Source of the DNA: Thermoleophilaceae bacterium
GTDB taxonomy: Bacteria; Actinomycetota; Thermoleophilia; Solirubrobacterales; Thermoleophilaceae
Direction: 5' to 3'
Length of the DNA stretch: 48,402 bases
NCBI GenBank assembly: GCA_016929195.1
Contig: JAFGJG010000108.1
Span: forward strand, 1 to 48,402
The notes beneath the pieces were generated by a model, which saw nothing but the letters and a program-made list of their open reading frames with translations, was not told the origin of the DNA and ran no database searches. Position 1 is the first letter of the stretch. Each line of letters begins with the position of its first letter. Position numbers and translations under genes: made by a program. Positions 39,552 through 47,945 of this stretch are shown in pieces.

Positions 39552-40998
39552 CGAGCGGCGGGGCCGCGGGCAGCGGCGCCGCCGGCGGGACCTCGACCGG
39601 GTCCTCCTGACGCTTCGCGAGGCGCAGAAGCATCGGGCCGAACGCGAGCAGCACCCAGATCTGGAGGCCGTTCGCGTTCGAGATGAAGAAGGAAGCGACG
39701 AGCGCCGCCAGCAGCCCGACGAACACCGACCGGGCAAGCGCGGATGTCTCGAAGTCCCCCCTCGCCTCGAACCTCCGCGCCGCGCGCAGGGCGGCCGCGA
39801 GCGAGCTCAGGATCACCGCCAGGAACAGGCCGAGGCCGATGAGGCCCACCTCCACCAGCGTCTGGAGGTAGACGTTGTGCACCACGTGCGGGCGCTCGGC
39901 GATGAAGTTCACGAACGTGAGCTGGCCGGGGCCGCTCACGTAGCGCGGGGCGTACGCCCGGTAGTTGTCGAGGCCCACGCCGACCACGGGGTGGTCCTTC
40001 CAGATCCGGCCGGCCACGATCCAGAGGCTGCTCCGCCCGTTGCCCTTGTCAGCGGTGTGCGTCACGCGGTTCCAGGCGTCGGGGGTGCTGGCGAAGTAGA
40101 TCGCGACGCAGCCGATCCCGATCGCGATCAGCGCGACGACCACGGCCCTGCTGCGCTTGGCGACGACCACCGACGCGAGCGTCGCGACGATCGCGGCCAG
40201 CAATCCGCCGCGGGACTCTGTGGCCGCCAGCCCGAGGAGCAGGATCACGCACATGCCGGCGAGCGCGATCCGCCAGGCGACGTTCTTCAGGCCGGGCACG
40301 AGCCCGGCCGCCATCACGATCGACGGGACGATGCCGGCAGCCAGGTAGTTCGGGTCGTCGAGGCCGCCGCGGAGGCGGCCGTCGTCGCCGATCGCGCTGT
40401 CGCCCGTCGGCGGCTTGACGCCGCCGATCAGCCCGATGGCGACCGAGAACGTGACGCCGGCGATGAACGAGAACGCAATCAGGCGGATCTGCTTCGCCGT
40501 GAGGTCGAGCGTCAGCAGCACCGTGAACATCAGCGCCGCCGCGATGAACGGCGACAACGCGGCGAACGAGCTTCCGGGCCGCTCGGCCCAGAGCATCGAG
40601 AGCGCGAGCCAGATGATGAACAGCGCCGCCAGCAGGAGCAGGCCGCGCGGCACGTGGCGGCCCTGCTCGCTCGCGTGGGCGCGCAGCTGGCCGAACCAGG
40701 CGAGCGCGATCACGAGGCCCGCCGCGTGCGACGCGCTGTCGAAGCCCGGCAGGCCCGTCAGGAACGTGCTCGGCACCCAGAGGGCGATCCCGAGCGGCAG
40801 GTTGACCAGCACGAGCGGCAGGTAGCAGAGCCCCACCAGCAGCCCGATTGCGAGCCGGAAGTCGTAGGCCATCAGCACTCCCGCGGCCACGCAGGCGGCC
40901 AGCGTCACCGTGACGATGGTGTTCGGGCTCAGCTGCGGCAGCTGGAGCTGCCGCGGAGCGGCCCGGTTCGCGGGAAGGACGGGTGCGAGGGAGCTCAT
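39520..40998 (-). CDS. O-antigen polymerase/ligase-like protein (Wzy/WaaL fold)
   Basis: A 492-aa membrane protein with about 11-12 helices. A long external loop in the C-terminal third carries GRSSLWIVAGRIWKDHPVVGVGLDNYRAYAP and HVVHNVYLQTLVEVGLIGLGLF, the signature of the Wzy_C/O-antigen ligase family, where an Arg and a His in this loop are functional. It should polymerise lipid-linked repeat units, or attach a finished chain to an acceptor. The C-terminus is Pro/Ala-rich and probably cytoplasmic. It is the last gene of the minus-strand operon that begins with the nucleotidyltransferase at 45029. Confidence 0.85.
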   Translation of the reverse strand: MSSLAPVLPANRAAPRQLQLPQLSPNTIVTVTLAACVAAGVLMAYDFRLAIGLLVGLCYLPLVLVNLPLGIALWVPSTFLTGLPGFDSASHAAGLVIALAWFGQLRAHASEQGRHVPRGLLLLAALFIIWLALSMLWAERPGSSFAALSPFIAAALMFTVLLTLDLTAKQIRLIAFSFIAGVTFSVAIGLIGGVKPPTGDSAIGDDGRLRGGLDDPNYLAAGIVPSIVMAAGLVPGLKNVAWRIALAGMCVILLLGLAATESRGGLLAAIVATLASVVVAKRSRAVVVALIAIGIGCVAIYFASTPDAWNRVTHTADKGNGRSSLWIVAGRIWKDHPVVGVGLDNYRAYAPRYVSGPGQLTFVNFIAERPHVVHNVYLQTLVEVGLIGLGLFLAVILSSLAAALRAARRFEARGDFETSALARSVFVGLLAALVASFFISNANGLQIWVLLAFGPMLLRLAKRQEDPVEVPPAAPLPAAPPLVTPRAPALRA

Positions 40999-41028
40999 CG
41001 CGCTACCGGGCGCAGTCTAGGCGTGCGC

Positions 41029-42069
41029 TCAGCGGCGCCGGACGGCGGTGCGGGCCTCCCCCAGGCCGAGCCGTTCACGCAGCTTCTGCACCGCTCCCTC
41101 GATCATCCCGACGCCATACCCGAGGTGCAGGGCGGGGAAGCAGGCGATCAGCCGCGGGATCAGCTCAGGCCGCGAGCGCGACGCCTGAATCGAGGCGGCC
41201 GAGGCGCCTGCGCCGTAGGCGGCGACCAGCGCCAGCAGCGCGCGCCGGGCGCGCCGGCTGAAGGGCGCGGCGAGCACCAGGCCCGCGAGCGTGGCCACGA
41301 GGCCGGGCGGAGCGAGGTGGTAGGGGCGCAGGAAGTCCGGGTGCGCGGCGAGCACGCGCACGCGCGACTGGCCGTAGTTGCGATGCTGGCGGAAGACCGC
41401 GCCCCAGGACGAGCGCGTCGTGTAGACGAAGCGCACGCTCGTGTCCAGGACCAGCCGATAGCCGGCCTTCTTGAGGCGCCAGTTGAGCTCCTCGTCCTCG
41501 CCGACGAGCATGTCCGTGCGGAAGCCGCCGACCTCCTCGATCGGGGCCCGCCGGTAGACGCCGGCCTGGATGGTGTCGACCTCCGCGCGTGTGCGCTGAT
41601 CGGCATAGACGCTCGAGCCCACGCCGAAGCTCGAGCCGCGGGCGATCGCCACGGCCTCGCCGAACGGGGTCTCCCCCACCTGCTCGGGCTGGGCGCCGAC
41701 GCAGCAGACCGTCGGCCCCTCCTCGGTGAGCAGCTCGGCGGCGCGGCGCAGGTAGTCGGGGTAGAGGTAGGTGTGGGCGTCCACGCGGGCGATCAGCTCG
41801 GAGCTGCCCTGCTGGATCCCCAGGTTGCAGGCCTGGGCCGCGTTCAGGCGGCCGCTGCCGTTGACGAGGGCGAGGCGACGGTCGGTCGCGGCCCGCTCGC
41901 GAACCACGCGCGCCGTCTCGTCGGTCGAGCCGGCGTCCACGACCCAGACGCGGAAGCGGTCGGCCGGGTAGTCCTGAGCGAAGATCGCGTCGAGGCAGCG
42001 GCCCACGTGGCCCTCCTCGTTGAACGCGGGGACGACGACGTCGACGCTCGGGAAGGTCTCGATGCTCAC
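41029..42069 (-). CDS. Family 2 glycosyltransferase, succinoglycan-type
   Basis: A 346-aa enzyme of the GT-A fold. Motifs: VDVVVPAFNEEGHVGRCLDAIFAQDYP, VWVVDAGSTDETARVV, RVDAHTYLYPDYL (metal DxD/DAH variant) and VGEDEELNWRLKKAGYRLVLD (catalytic ED). The C-terminal third has hydrophobic segments (PPGLVATLAGLVLAAPFS, ALLALVAAYGAGASAAS) that should anchor it in the membrane, as in ExoA-like enzymes. It sits between the aminotransferase and polymerase genes, 10 nt after the former. It probably adds a sugar to the lipid-linked repeat unit. Linkage and donor cannot be read. Confidence 0.87.
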   Translation of the reverse strand: MSIETFPSVDVVVPAFNEEGHVGRCLDAIFAQDYPADRFRVWVVDAGSTDETARVVRERAATDRRLALVNGSGRLNAAQACNLGIQQGSSELIARVDAHTYLYPDYLRRAAELLTEEGPTVCCVGAQPEQVGETPFGEAVAIARGSSFGVGSSVYADQRTRAEVDTIQAGVYRRAPIEEVGGFRTDMLVGEDEELNWRLKKAGYRLVLDTSVRFVYTTRSSWGAVFRQHRNYGQSRVRVLAAHPDFLRPYHLAPPGLVATLAGLVLAAPFSRRARRALLALVAAYGAGASAASIQASRSRPELIPRLIACFPALHLGYGVGMIEGAVQKLRERLGLGEARTAVRRR

Positions 42070-42079
42070 GGGCGCCGCC

Positions 42080-43249
42080 TCAGGCGAGGGAACGCTCGCG
42101 ACCCACTGCGGCGAGACTCTCGCGCAGCACGCTCACGACGCGGTCCTGGTCGCTCTCGGTGAGGGTCGGGAAGAGCGGCAGCGTGAGCTCGGTGCGCGCG
42201 GCCAGCTCGGCGCGCGGCAGCGAGCCCTCGGTCGTGCCCTCGTAGGCCGAGAACTCGTGGATCGCCGGGTAGAGGACGCTGGTCTGCACGCGCCCCTCGA
42301 GCATCTTCGCCCGCAGCGGCTCGCGGACCTCGGCGTCGTCGACCATGATCGGCATGACGTAGCAGGAGGACGTGTCGACCTCCTCGTCGCGGTAGGGCAC
42401 GGTCACGCCGGGCATGCCGGCGAGCAGGCCCCGGTAGCGGTGCACCAGCTCGCGGCGGCGAGCGATGTCGGCCTCGAGACCCTGCATCCGCGCGGTGAGC
42501 AGCGCGGCGCGCGGCTCGTCCATGCGGTAGTTGAAGCCGAGCCCGAGGACGTCGTAGCCGGCCGAGTGGCCGCGGTGCCGGTCCCAAGTGCCCGAGGTCA
42601 TCGCGTGCGAGCGCAGGCTCCGCACCTGCTCGGCGACCGCGTCGTCGTCCGTGGAGAGCAGGCCGCCCTCGCCGCAGGAGAGCACCTTGTTCGAGAAGAA
42701 GCTGAAGCACCCCGCGAGGCCGAAGGTCCCGAGCTTGCGCTCCCTGCCGACGGGGGTCGCGCTTGGCGTGTGCGCGGCGTCCTCGATCAGCGCCAGGCCG
42801 TGTTCCTCGCAGATCCGCCCGAGCGCGTCCACGTCGGCCGCGTAGCCGCCGTAGTGGACAGCGCAGACCGCCTTGGTGCGCGGCGTGATGCGGGCCCGCA
42901 CGTCCTCGGGATCGAGCCCCAGGTCGTGCTGGCCGACCACGTCGGCGATGACGGGCGTGGCGCCGCAGTAGCGCACGGCGCTCGCGGAGGCCACGAAGGT
43001 GATGGCGGGGACGATGACCTCGTCGCCCGGGCCGACTCCGGCGGCCAGGTAGGCCAGGTGGAGCGCGGCGGTGCAGCTCGACAGGGCGATCGCGTGCCTG
43101 GCGCCGAGGTGCTCGGCGAAGACCTTCTCGAACTCCTGCGTGCGCGGCCCCATCGTGAGCCAGCCGGAGCGCAGCGTCTCCTCGACAGCCGCGATCTCGC
43201 GGTCGCCGAGCTTGACGTCGAACAGCGGGATGAGTCGCTCTTCGCCCAT
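42080..43249 (-). CDS. DegT/DnrJ/EryC1-family sugar aminotransferase
   Basis: A 389-aa PLP enzyme that transfers an amino group to a keto-sugar nucleotide. The fold begins IPLFDVKLGDREIAAVEETLRSGWLTMGPRTQEFE. The cofactor residues are EDAAH (Asp157) and the Schiff-base Lys188 in SFFSNKVLSCGEGG. Near the end, SVLYPAIHEF and the Leu-rich C-terminal helix match the family. It starts 2 nt after the epimerase gene, implying coupling. With the epimerase and nucleotidyltransferase it should make an amino sugar for the surface polymer. The final sugar is not identifiable, though quinovosamine- or perosamine-type routes are common. Confidence 0.9.
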   Translation of the reverse strand: MGEERLIPLFDVKLGDREIAAVEETLRSGWLTMGPRTQEFEKVFAEHLGARHAIALSSCTAALHLAYLAAGVGPGDEVIVPAITFVASASAVRYCGATPVIADVVGQHDLGLDPEDVRARITPRTKAVCAVHYGGYAADVDALGRICEEHGLALIEDAAHTPSATPVGRERKLGTFGLAGCFSFFSNKVLSCGEGGLLSTDDDAVAEQVRSLRSHAMTSGTWDRHRGHSAGYDVLGLGFNYRMDEPRAALLTARMQGLEADIARRRELVHRYRGLLAGMPGVTVPYRDEEVDTSSCYVMPIMVDDAEVREPLRAKMLEGRVQTSVLYPAIHEFSAYEGTTEGSLPRAELAARTELTLPLFPTLTESDQDRVVSVLRESLAAVGRERSLA

Positions 43250-43251
43250 GC

Positions 43252-44226
43252 CTAGTTGCGGTAGCGGCCGTCGTAGGGGTCGCCGAAGCGCTCCTCCTCG
43301 AGGGCGCCCACGATCTCGTCGATCCCGTTCGGCACGCGGTTGACCGGCTCGAAGCCGAGCTGCGACCTGATCTTCTCGAAGGAGACCTTGTAGTCGCGCG
43401 GATCCTCGTCGCGCGAGACGTACTCGACCTCGCCCCTCCCGAGCTTGCCGGTGATGATCTCGACCAGGTCGAGCTTGCGGTAGTTCTCGTCCGAGTGCCC
43501 GGCGTTGAAGACGGTGCCGGCCACCTTCTCCTCGGGCGCCTCGAGGACGGTCCGCACCGCGCGCGCGGCGTCGCGCACGTGGATGTACGGGCGCCAGAAG
43601 CGCTCGCCGAAGACCTCGAGGTGCCTGTCGGCCCAGAGGTCGCGGGTGAACTCGTTGACGGTCAGGTCGAAGCGCATGCGGTCACCCACGCCGTAGACGG
43701 TGGCGAAGCGGAGGCAGGTCGGCCGCAGTCCGTGGCCGTTGCCGTTGTCCGACCCGAGCAGCGCCTTCTCGATCCCCACCTTCTGCTCGGCGTAGAGCGA
43801 GACGGGCCGCAGCTCGCCGCCCTCGTCGATCGGGACGGTGGGATCCGCCATCCGGCCGTAGTTCGAGCAGGTGGACGCGAAGACCAGTCGCTCGAGGCCG
43901 AGCTCACGGGCGTCCTGCACGAGCGCGCGGCTGCCCTCGACGTTCACGTCGTTCGACAGCTCGGGGTCGCGTGCGCAGGCCGGGTCGCCCACGATCGCGG
44001 CGAGGTGGACGACCGCCTCGGCGCCATCGAGCGCGCGCCGGCGCGCGTCGGCGTCGCGGATGTCGCCGCGGATGACCTCGACGCCGCGGGCCTCGATGTC
44101 CTTTGCGACGTCCTCCTGGCCGTGAAGCAGCACGTCGAGCACGCGCACCTCGCGGCCCGACTCGAGCAGCTCGTCGACGACGAGCGCTCCGACGTATCCG
44201 GCTCCCCCGGTGACGGTGACCGTCAT
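43252..44226 (-). CDS. NAD-dependent sugar epimerase/dehydratase
   Basis: A 324-aa short-chain dehydrogenase of the extended type. It has the Rossmann motif GGAGYVG (7-13), VVHLAAIVGD, the Ser/Thr of FASTCSNYG (about 117-124) and the catalytic YAEQK (Tyr145, Lys149). WRPYIHVRDAARAV is the usual late motif. It acts on a nucleotide sugar; epimerase and dehydratase are both possible, and the CSNYG segment recalls GDP/dTDP-sugar enzymes. It overlaps the nucleotidyltransferase gene by 4 nt (ATGA) and precedes the aminotransferase by 2 nt, so all three are translated together. Confidence 0.88.
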   Translation of the reverse strand: MTVTVTGGAGYVGALVVDELLESGREVRVLDVLLHGQEDVAKDIEARGVEVIRGDIRDADARRRALDGAEAVVHLAAIVGDPACARDPELSNDVNVEGSRALVQDARELGLERLVFASTCSNYGRMADPTVPIDEGGELRPVSLYAEQKVGIEKALLGSDNGNGHGLRPTCLRFATVYGVGDRMRFDLTVNEFTRDLWADRHLEVFGERFWRPYIHVRDAARAVRTVLEAPEEKVAGTVFNAGHSDENYRKLDLVEIITGKLGRGEVEYVSRDEDPRDYKVSFEKIRSQLGFEPVNRVPNGIDEIVGALEEERFGDPYDGRYRN

Positions 44227-45029
44227 CGAGCGACGGGCTTGGCCGGGGCGGTGGGTGCTGCGGGCTGGCTGGAGCGAGCGGTTCCGGGACGCTCGGAGGC
44301 CGTGGACTCGTCCATCAGGAGGGGCTTGACCTGCTCGAACTCCAGGATCGCCTTCTCGTAGTCCTCGTGGCGCCCGATGTCCAGCCAGTAGCCGTCGTAG
44401 ATGTAGGCGCCCACCTGGACGTTGGCGTCGAGCAGGCGCTGCACCAGGTCGGGCAGGTCGAGGCGCTGATCGGGCTCGATGTGCTGGAGGGCCGAGGGCT
44501 CGATGACGTAGACGCCCATGCTGACGATGTACGGGATCTCGGGCTTCTCCTCGAAGCCGGTGATCACGCGCGTCTCGCCGGCATTGCCGTCGAGGTGGAT
44601 CACGCCGTACTCCGTGCGCACGACCCGCCGGTGCGAGGCGATCGTGAGCGCGTTGCCGCTCTCTCGGTGCACGTCCACGAGGTGCGCGTAGTCGAGCGCG
44701 GTGAGGACATCGCCGTTCATCATCAGGAAGCTGTCGTCGAGGCGGTCGATCGTCGCCAGCGGGCCCACGGTCCCCAGCGGCTCGACCTCCTCGTGGTAGT
44801 CGATGTTCACGCCGTGCGTCGAGCCGTCTCCCATGACGGCGCGCACGAGGTGCGAGAGGTAGCCGACGGCCAGGGTCAGGTCCGAGAAGCCGGCGTCGCG
44901 GAGCTGGTGCACGACCACGTCGAGGATGGCGCGGTCGCCGACGGGCAGCAGCGGCTTCGGCAGGACCGTGGTGTACGGACCCAGCCGCGAGCCCTTGCCG
45001 CCGGCGAGAATGACTGCGCGCCTACCCAT
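44223..45029 (-). CDS. Sugar-1-phosphate nucleotidyltransferase
   Basis: A 268-aa enzyme that activates a sugar phosphate with an NTP. The N-terminal signature is ILAGGKGSRLGPYTTVLPKPLLPVGDRAI (GGxGxR and PKP), with the metal-binding MMNGDVLT and later EKPEIPYIVSMGVYVIEP and YDGYWLDIGRHEDYEKA. Size and motifs fit glucose-/mannose-1-phosphate nucleotidyltransferases of the RmlA/HddC type. The C-terminal 25 residues form a Pro/Ala-rich tail. The ATG at 45029 begins the fold. It opens the sugar-nucleotide operon. Base and sugar specificity cannot be stated. Confidence 0.88.
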   Translation of the reverse strand: MGRRAVILAGGKGSRLGPYTTVLPKPLLPVGDRAILDVVVHQLRDAGFSDLTLAVGYLSHLVRAVMGDGSTHGVNIDYHEEVEPLGTVGPLATIDRLDDSFLMMNGDVLTALDYAHLVDVHRESGNALTIASHRRVVRTEYGVIHLDGNAGETRVITGFEEKPEIPYIVSMGVYVIEPSALQHIEPDQRLDLPDLVQRLLDANVQVGAYIYDGYWLDIGRHEDYEKAILEFEQVKPLLMDESTASERPGTARSSQPAAPTAPAKPVAR

Positions 45030-45057
45030 TCTTCTATCCCCTTTCGGCGTTCGGCGA

Positions 45058-45073
45058 CACGACTTGAGTCGTG
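45058..45073. promoter_or_regulatory. Inverted repeat upstream of the sugar-nucleotide operon
   Basis: CACGACT (45058-45064) and AGTCGTG (45067-45073) are perfect arms separated by TG, 29 nt from the nucleotidyltransferase ATG. An operator or a leader hairpin is possible. Confidence 0.4.
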
Positions 45074-45109
45074 GATTGGTAGCCGTCCTTGCCACCGAGC
45101 GTCCATCTT

Positions 45110-45123
45110 AGGTTGTAAAACCT
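45110..45123. promoter_or_regulatory. Second inverted repeat in the same promoter region
   Basis: AGGTT, GTAA, AACCT form a short palindrome 10 nt before the ATG at 45134 in an AT-richer patch. It could be an operator for the small membrane protein gene or part of the divergent promoter. No regulator is identified. Confidence 0.3.
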
Positions 45124-45133
45124 CCCCGTCAGG

Positions 45134-45310
45134 ATGCCGAGACTCCGCACCGTGGTCGGGAAAACGCTGTACTGGCTGGCCGTGCTGGTCATCTCGCTGG
45201 CGCTGCTCGTGCTCCTGGTTCTGTTCTTCGAGTCGAGGGACAACTCGAGCCTGGACGAGCGCGACTCCTCCGGGACCGGAGCCCGGGTCGCCGCGACCTT
45301 CCCCGCCTAG
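45134..45310 (+). CDS. Small single-helix membrane protein, 58 aa
   Basis: A 58-codon gene: a basic N-terminus (MPRLRTVVGK), one strong hydrophobic helix (about residues 12-32) and a charged, Ser/Asp-rich tail of about 26 residues. The ATG at 45134 follows CAGG closely. It is divergent from the polysaccharide nucleotidyltransferase and convergent with the sortase gene; the two stop codons use the same palindromic CTAG (45307-45310). No family is recognised. It could be an accessory to the sortase or to polymer export, but this rests on position only. Confidence 0.5.
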   Translation: MPRLRTVVGKTLYWLAVLVISLALLVLLVLFFESRDNSSLDERDSSGTGARVAATFPA

Positions 45311-45945
45311 CTGCGCTCGACCGTCGCATTGCCGCGCTTCGCGAAGCGCGCGAAGACGATGATGCGCTGCGCCGCACTGTATAGCGGGTGGCAGGCGCTC
45401 AGGACGAGCCGGTCGTAGCCCACCCGGTCGGTCACCCAGAGGGCGGTCGGGTCCACGATCTGGGTCTTCTCGACCCGGTAGGTGAACTTGCCGTAGGGCA
45501 TCTCGAGGACGATCCGGTCACCGCGCTCGAGCTTGTCGATGTTCCGGAACGGGGCGCCATGCGTCGTGCGGTGCCCAGCGATCGCCACGGTCCCGTGGTC
45601 GCCGGGCATCGCGGTGTCTTGGTAGTGCCCCGGCCCCTTCCGCAGGTCGTCGGTGTCGGTGCCCTCCACGATGTAGGCGGACTTGTCGATCGCCGGCATG
45701 TCGATCTCGCCGATCGCGTCGCCCGGCAGCGGCCGCTTGTAGAAGACGCGCGGGGGCGGATGGTCGAGCTCGGCCTTCAGCTCGGCCTGCTCCTTCTGGG
45801 CGAAGAATGCGGAAACGGGCTCCTGCCAGGCGATCGTGATCCCGGCATCCGCGATCAGCATCGTGCCGCTCACGATCATCACCGAGGCGATGAACCTGAG
45901 CACCGCCTTGACGGGGCTGCGCGTCCGTACAGCTGTGGCGCTCAT
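45307..45945 (-). CDS. Class E-like sortase
   Basis: A 212-aa membrane-anchored transpeptidase. An N-terminal helix (about 16-38) is followed by the sortase barrel. The catalytic His125 is in AIAGHRTTHGAPFRNIDKL, Cys185 in VLSACHPLYS and Arg194 in AAQRIIVFARF. High-GC actinobacteria often use class E sortases, which read LAxTG-type signals; the residues before Cys differ slightly from the usual TxTC. No sorting-signal substrate is seen in the window. The ATG at 45945 is 10 nt from TACACT. It is divergent from pckG with 26 nt between. Confidence 0.9.
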   Translation of the reverse strand: MSATAVRTRSPVKAVLRFIASVMIVSGTMLIADAGITIAWQEPVSAFFAQKEQAELKAELDHPPPRVFYKRPLPGDAIGEIDMPAIDKSAYIVEGTDTDDLRKGPGHYQDTAMPGDHGTVAIAGHRTTHGAPFRNIDKLERGDRIVLEMPYGKFTYRVEKTQIVDPTALWVTDRVGYDRLVLSACHPLYSAAQRIIVFARFAKRGNATVERS

Positions 45946-45955
45946 CCCGAAACTG

Positions 45956-45965
45956 AGTGTAGGGT
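45956..45965. promoter_or_regulatory. Back-to-back -10 hexamers, sortase / pckG
   Basis: TAGGGT (+, 45960-45965) is 6 nt from the ATG at 45972, and TACACT (-, 45961-45956) is 10 nt from the ATG at 45945. They share the TA at 45960-45961 in a 26-nt gap. Confidence 0.55.
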
Positions 45966-45971
45966 GCTGGA

Positions 45972-47792
45972 ATGCCCGAAAAGACGAGCTGGGCCACCGC
46001 CGAGGCCCCCACCACGAACCCCGAGCTCCTCCGCTGGGTCGAGGAGATGGCGGAGCTGACGACCCCCGAATCCGTCTACTGGTGCGACGGATCGGCCGAG
46101 GAATACGACCGCCTGTGCGCCCAGCTCGTGGACGTCGGCACCTTCGAGCGTCTGTCCGACGCGAAGCGCCCGGGCTCGTACTTGGCGCGTTCGGACCCGG
46201 GCGACGTGGCCCGCGTCGAGGACCGCACATTCATCTGCTCCGAGCGCGAGGCCGACGCCGGCCCGACCAACAACTGGCGCGACCCCGCCGAGATGCGCGA
46301 GACGCTCACCGAGCTCTTCTCGGGCTGCATGCGCGGCCGCACGATGTACGTCGTGCCCTTCTCGATGGGCCCGCTCGGCTCGCCGATCGCGCACATCGGA
46401 GTGCAGCTGACCGACTCGCCGTACGTCGCCGTGAGCATGCGGATCATGACCCGCATGGGCGCCGGCGCCCTGGAGGTCCTGGGCGAGGACGGAGAGTTCG
46501 TGCCCTGTCTGCATTCGGTCGGTATGCCGCTCGAAGAGGGCGCCGCGGACGTTCCGTGGCCCTGCGACGCGGACAACAAGTACATCGTCCACTTCCCCGA
46601 GACGCGCGAGATCTGGTCGTACGGTTCGGGGTACGGCGGCAACGCCCTCCTCGGCAAGAAGTGCTTCGCGCTCAGGATCGCGTCCGTCATGGCGCGCGAC
46701 GAGGGCTGGCTCGCCGAGCACATGCTGATCCTCAAGGTCACCTCCCCAGAGGGGGTGTCGAAGCACATCGCGGGCGCCTTCCCGTCGGCGTGCGGCAAGA
46801 CCAACCTGGCGATGCTGATCCCCACCCTCCCGGGCTGGCAGGTCGAGACGATCGGCGACGACATCGCGTGGATGAAGGTCGGCAAGGACGGCCGCCTCTA
46901 CGCGATCAACCCCGAGGCCGGGTTCTTCGGGGTCGCGCCCGGCACGGGCGAGAAGACGAACCCGAACGCGATGGAGACCGTCCGGGCCGACTCGATCTTC
47001 ACCAACTGCGCGCTCACCGACGACGGCGACATCTGGTGGGAGGGCATGACGGAGGAGGCGCCCGCCCATGCCATCGACTGGCACGGGAAGGACTGGACCC
47101 CCGAGTCGGATAAGCCCGCCGCCCACCCCAACGCCCGCTTCACGGCGCCCGCGGCCCAGTGCCCGTCGATGGCGCCCGAATGGGAGGACCCGGCCGGTGT
47201 GCCGATCGACGCGTTCCTGTTCGGCGGGCGCCGCTCGACCGTCGTCCCGCTCGTGCACGAGGCGGTCAGCTGGGAGCACGGCGTGTTCCTCGGCTCGATC
47301 ATGTCGTCCGAGACCACCGCGGCCGCCGCCGGGGACGTGGGCAAGCTGCGTCGCGACCCGATGGCGATGCTGCCGTTCTGCGGCTACGACATGGCCGCGT
47401 ACTTCGCGCACTGGCTCGACATGGGCGAGCGCGAGGGCGCGAACCTGCCGCGCATCTTCTACGTCAACTGGTTCCGCAAGGACGAGACGGGCCGGTTCCT
47501 CTGGCCCGGCTTCGGCGAGAACAGCCGCGTGCTGGCGTGGGTCTTCCGGCGCTGCGACGACGAGGCCGACGCCGTCGACACCCCGATCGGGCGGGTGCCC
47601 GCAGAGGGCTCGCTCGACACCGACGGCCTCGGGATGGCCGCGGACGAGCTGGCGGCGCTGCTCGAGGTGGACACGGACGAGTGGAAGGCGGAGCTGCCGC
47701 TGATCCACGAGCACTTCGCCACCTTCGGCGACCGGCTGCCGGAGCGCCTGCGCGACGAGCTCGAGGCGCTCGAGAAGCGCCTGAACGCCTAG
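45972..47792 (+). CDS. pckG: Phosphoenolpyruvate carboxykinase (GTP)
   Basis: A 606-aa enzyme interconverting oxaloacetate and phosphoenolpyruvate with GTP, the committed step of gluconeogenesis. The GTP-type family pattern is clear: [36 protein letters not shown], the P-loop FPSACGKTN with the reactive Cys274, [21 protein letters not shown] and FLFGGRRS. Its length is normal. The ATG at 45972 is 6 nt after TAGGGT. With the ethylmalonyl-CoA pathway upstream in the window, it would let the cell grow on acetyl-CoA-yielding substrates. Two copies of the dispersed palindrome follow it. Confidence 0.96.
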   Translation: MPEKTSWATAEAPTTNPELLRWVEEMAELTTPESVYWCDGSAEEYDRLCAQLVDVGTFERLSDAKRPGSYLARSDPGDVARVEDRTFICSEREADAGPTNNWRDPAEMRETLTELFSGCMRGRTMYVVPFSMGPLGSPIAHIGVQLTDSPYVAVSMRIMTRMGAGALEVLGEDGEFVPCLHSVGMPLEEGAADVPWPCDADNKYIVHFPETREIWSYGSGYGGNALLGKKCFALRIASVMARDEGWLAEHMLILKVTSPEGVSKHIAGAFPSACGKTNLAMLIPTLPGWQVETIGDDIAWMKVGKDGRLYAINPEAGFFGVAPGTGEKTNPNAMETVRADSIFTNCALTDDGDIWWEGMTEEAPAHAIDWHGKDWTPESDKPAAHPNARFTAPAAQCPSMAPEWEDPAGVPIDAFLFGGRRSTVVPLVHEAVSWEHGVFLGSIMSSETTAAAAGDVGKLRRDPMAMLPFCGYDMAAYFAHWLDMGEREGANLPRIFYVNWFRKDETGRFLWPGFGENSRVLAWVFRRCDDEADAVDTPIGRVPAEGSLDTDGLGMAADELAALLEVDTDEWKAELPLIHEHFATFGDRLPERLRDELEALEKRLNA

Positions 47793-47804
47793 CGCCAGCG
47801 CAAG

Positions 47805-47845
47805 CGTCCTGCCCTGTGGTTGCTCTGCAACCGAAAGTCAGGACG
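47805..47845. repeat. Dispersed nested palindrome, copy 3
   Basis: Outer arms CGTCCTG (47805-47811) and CAGGACG (47839-47845), inner arms GGTTGC (47818-47823) and GCAACC (47827-47832), TCT loop. The distal arm bases differ from copies 1 and 2 in both arms together (AGT/ACT against CG pairs), which keeps the pairing. Confidence 0.8.
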
Positions 47846-47945
47846 GTTGCCGCGGGCGGCGCACAGGTCTGTAACGCATGGCGGCAGTGAGAGCGGCCGC
47901 CGCCGAGGGCGCGGCGTAACGCTCGCGTGTGCCTTCGCTGCCGAG

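Noticed and set aside
45110-45123. DtxR or LexA operator
   Set aside because: The arms AGGTT/AACCT resemble half of a DtxR box but the spacing differs from the site at 6207, and they lack the GAAC/GTTC arms of actinobacterial LexA sites. Left as an unassigned palindrome.
47846-47945. Small RNA or gene between repeat copies 3 and 4
   Set aside because: The GTAACGC repeats and GC-rich partial palindrome are noted, but there is no promoter-like element, tRNA-like fold or reading frame to support a gene.
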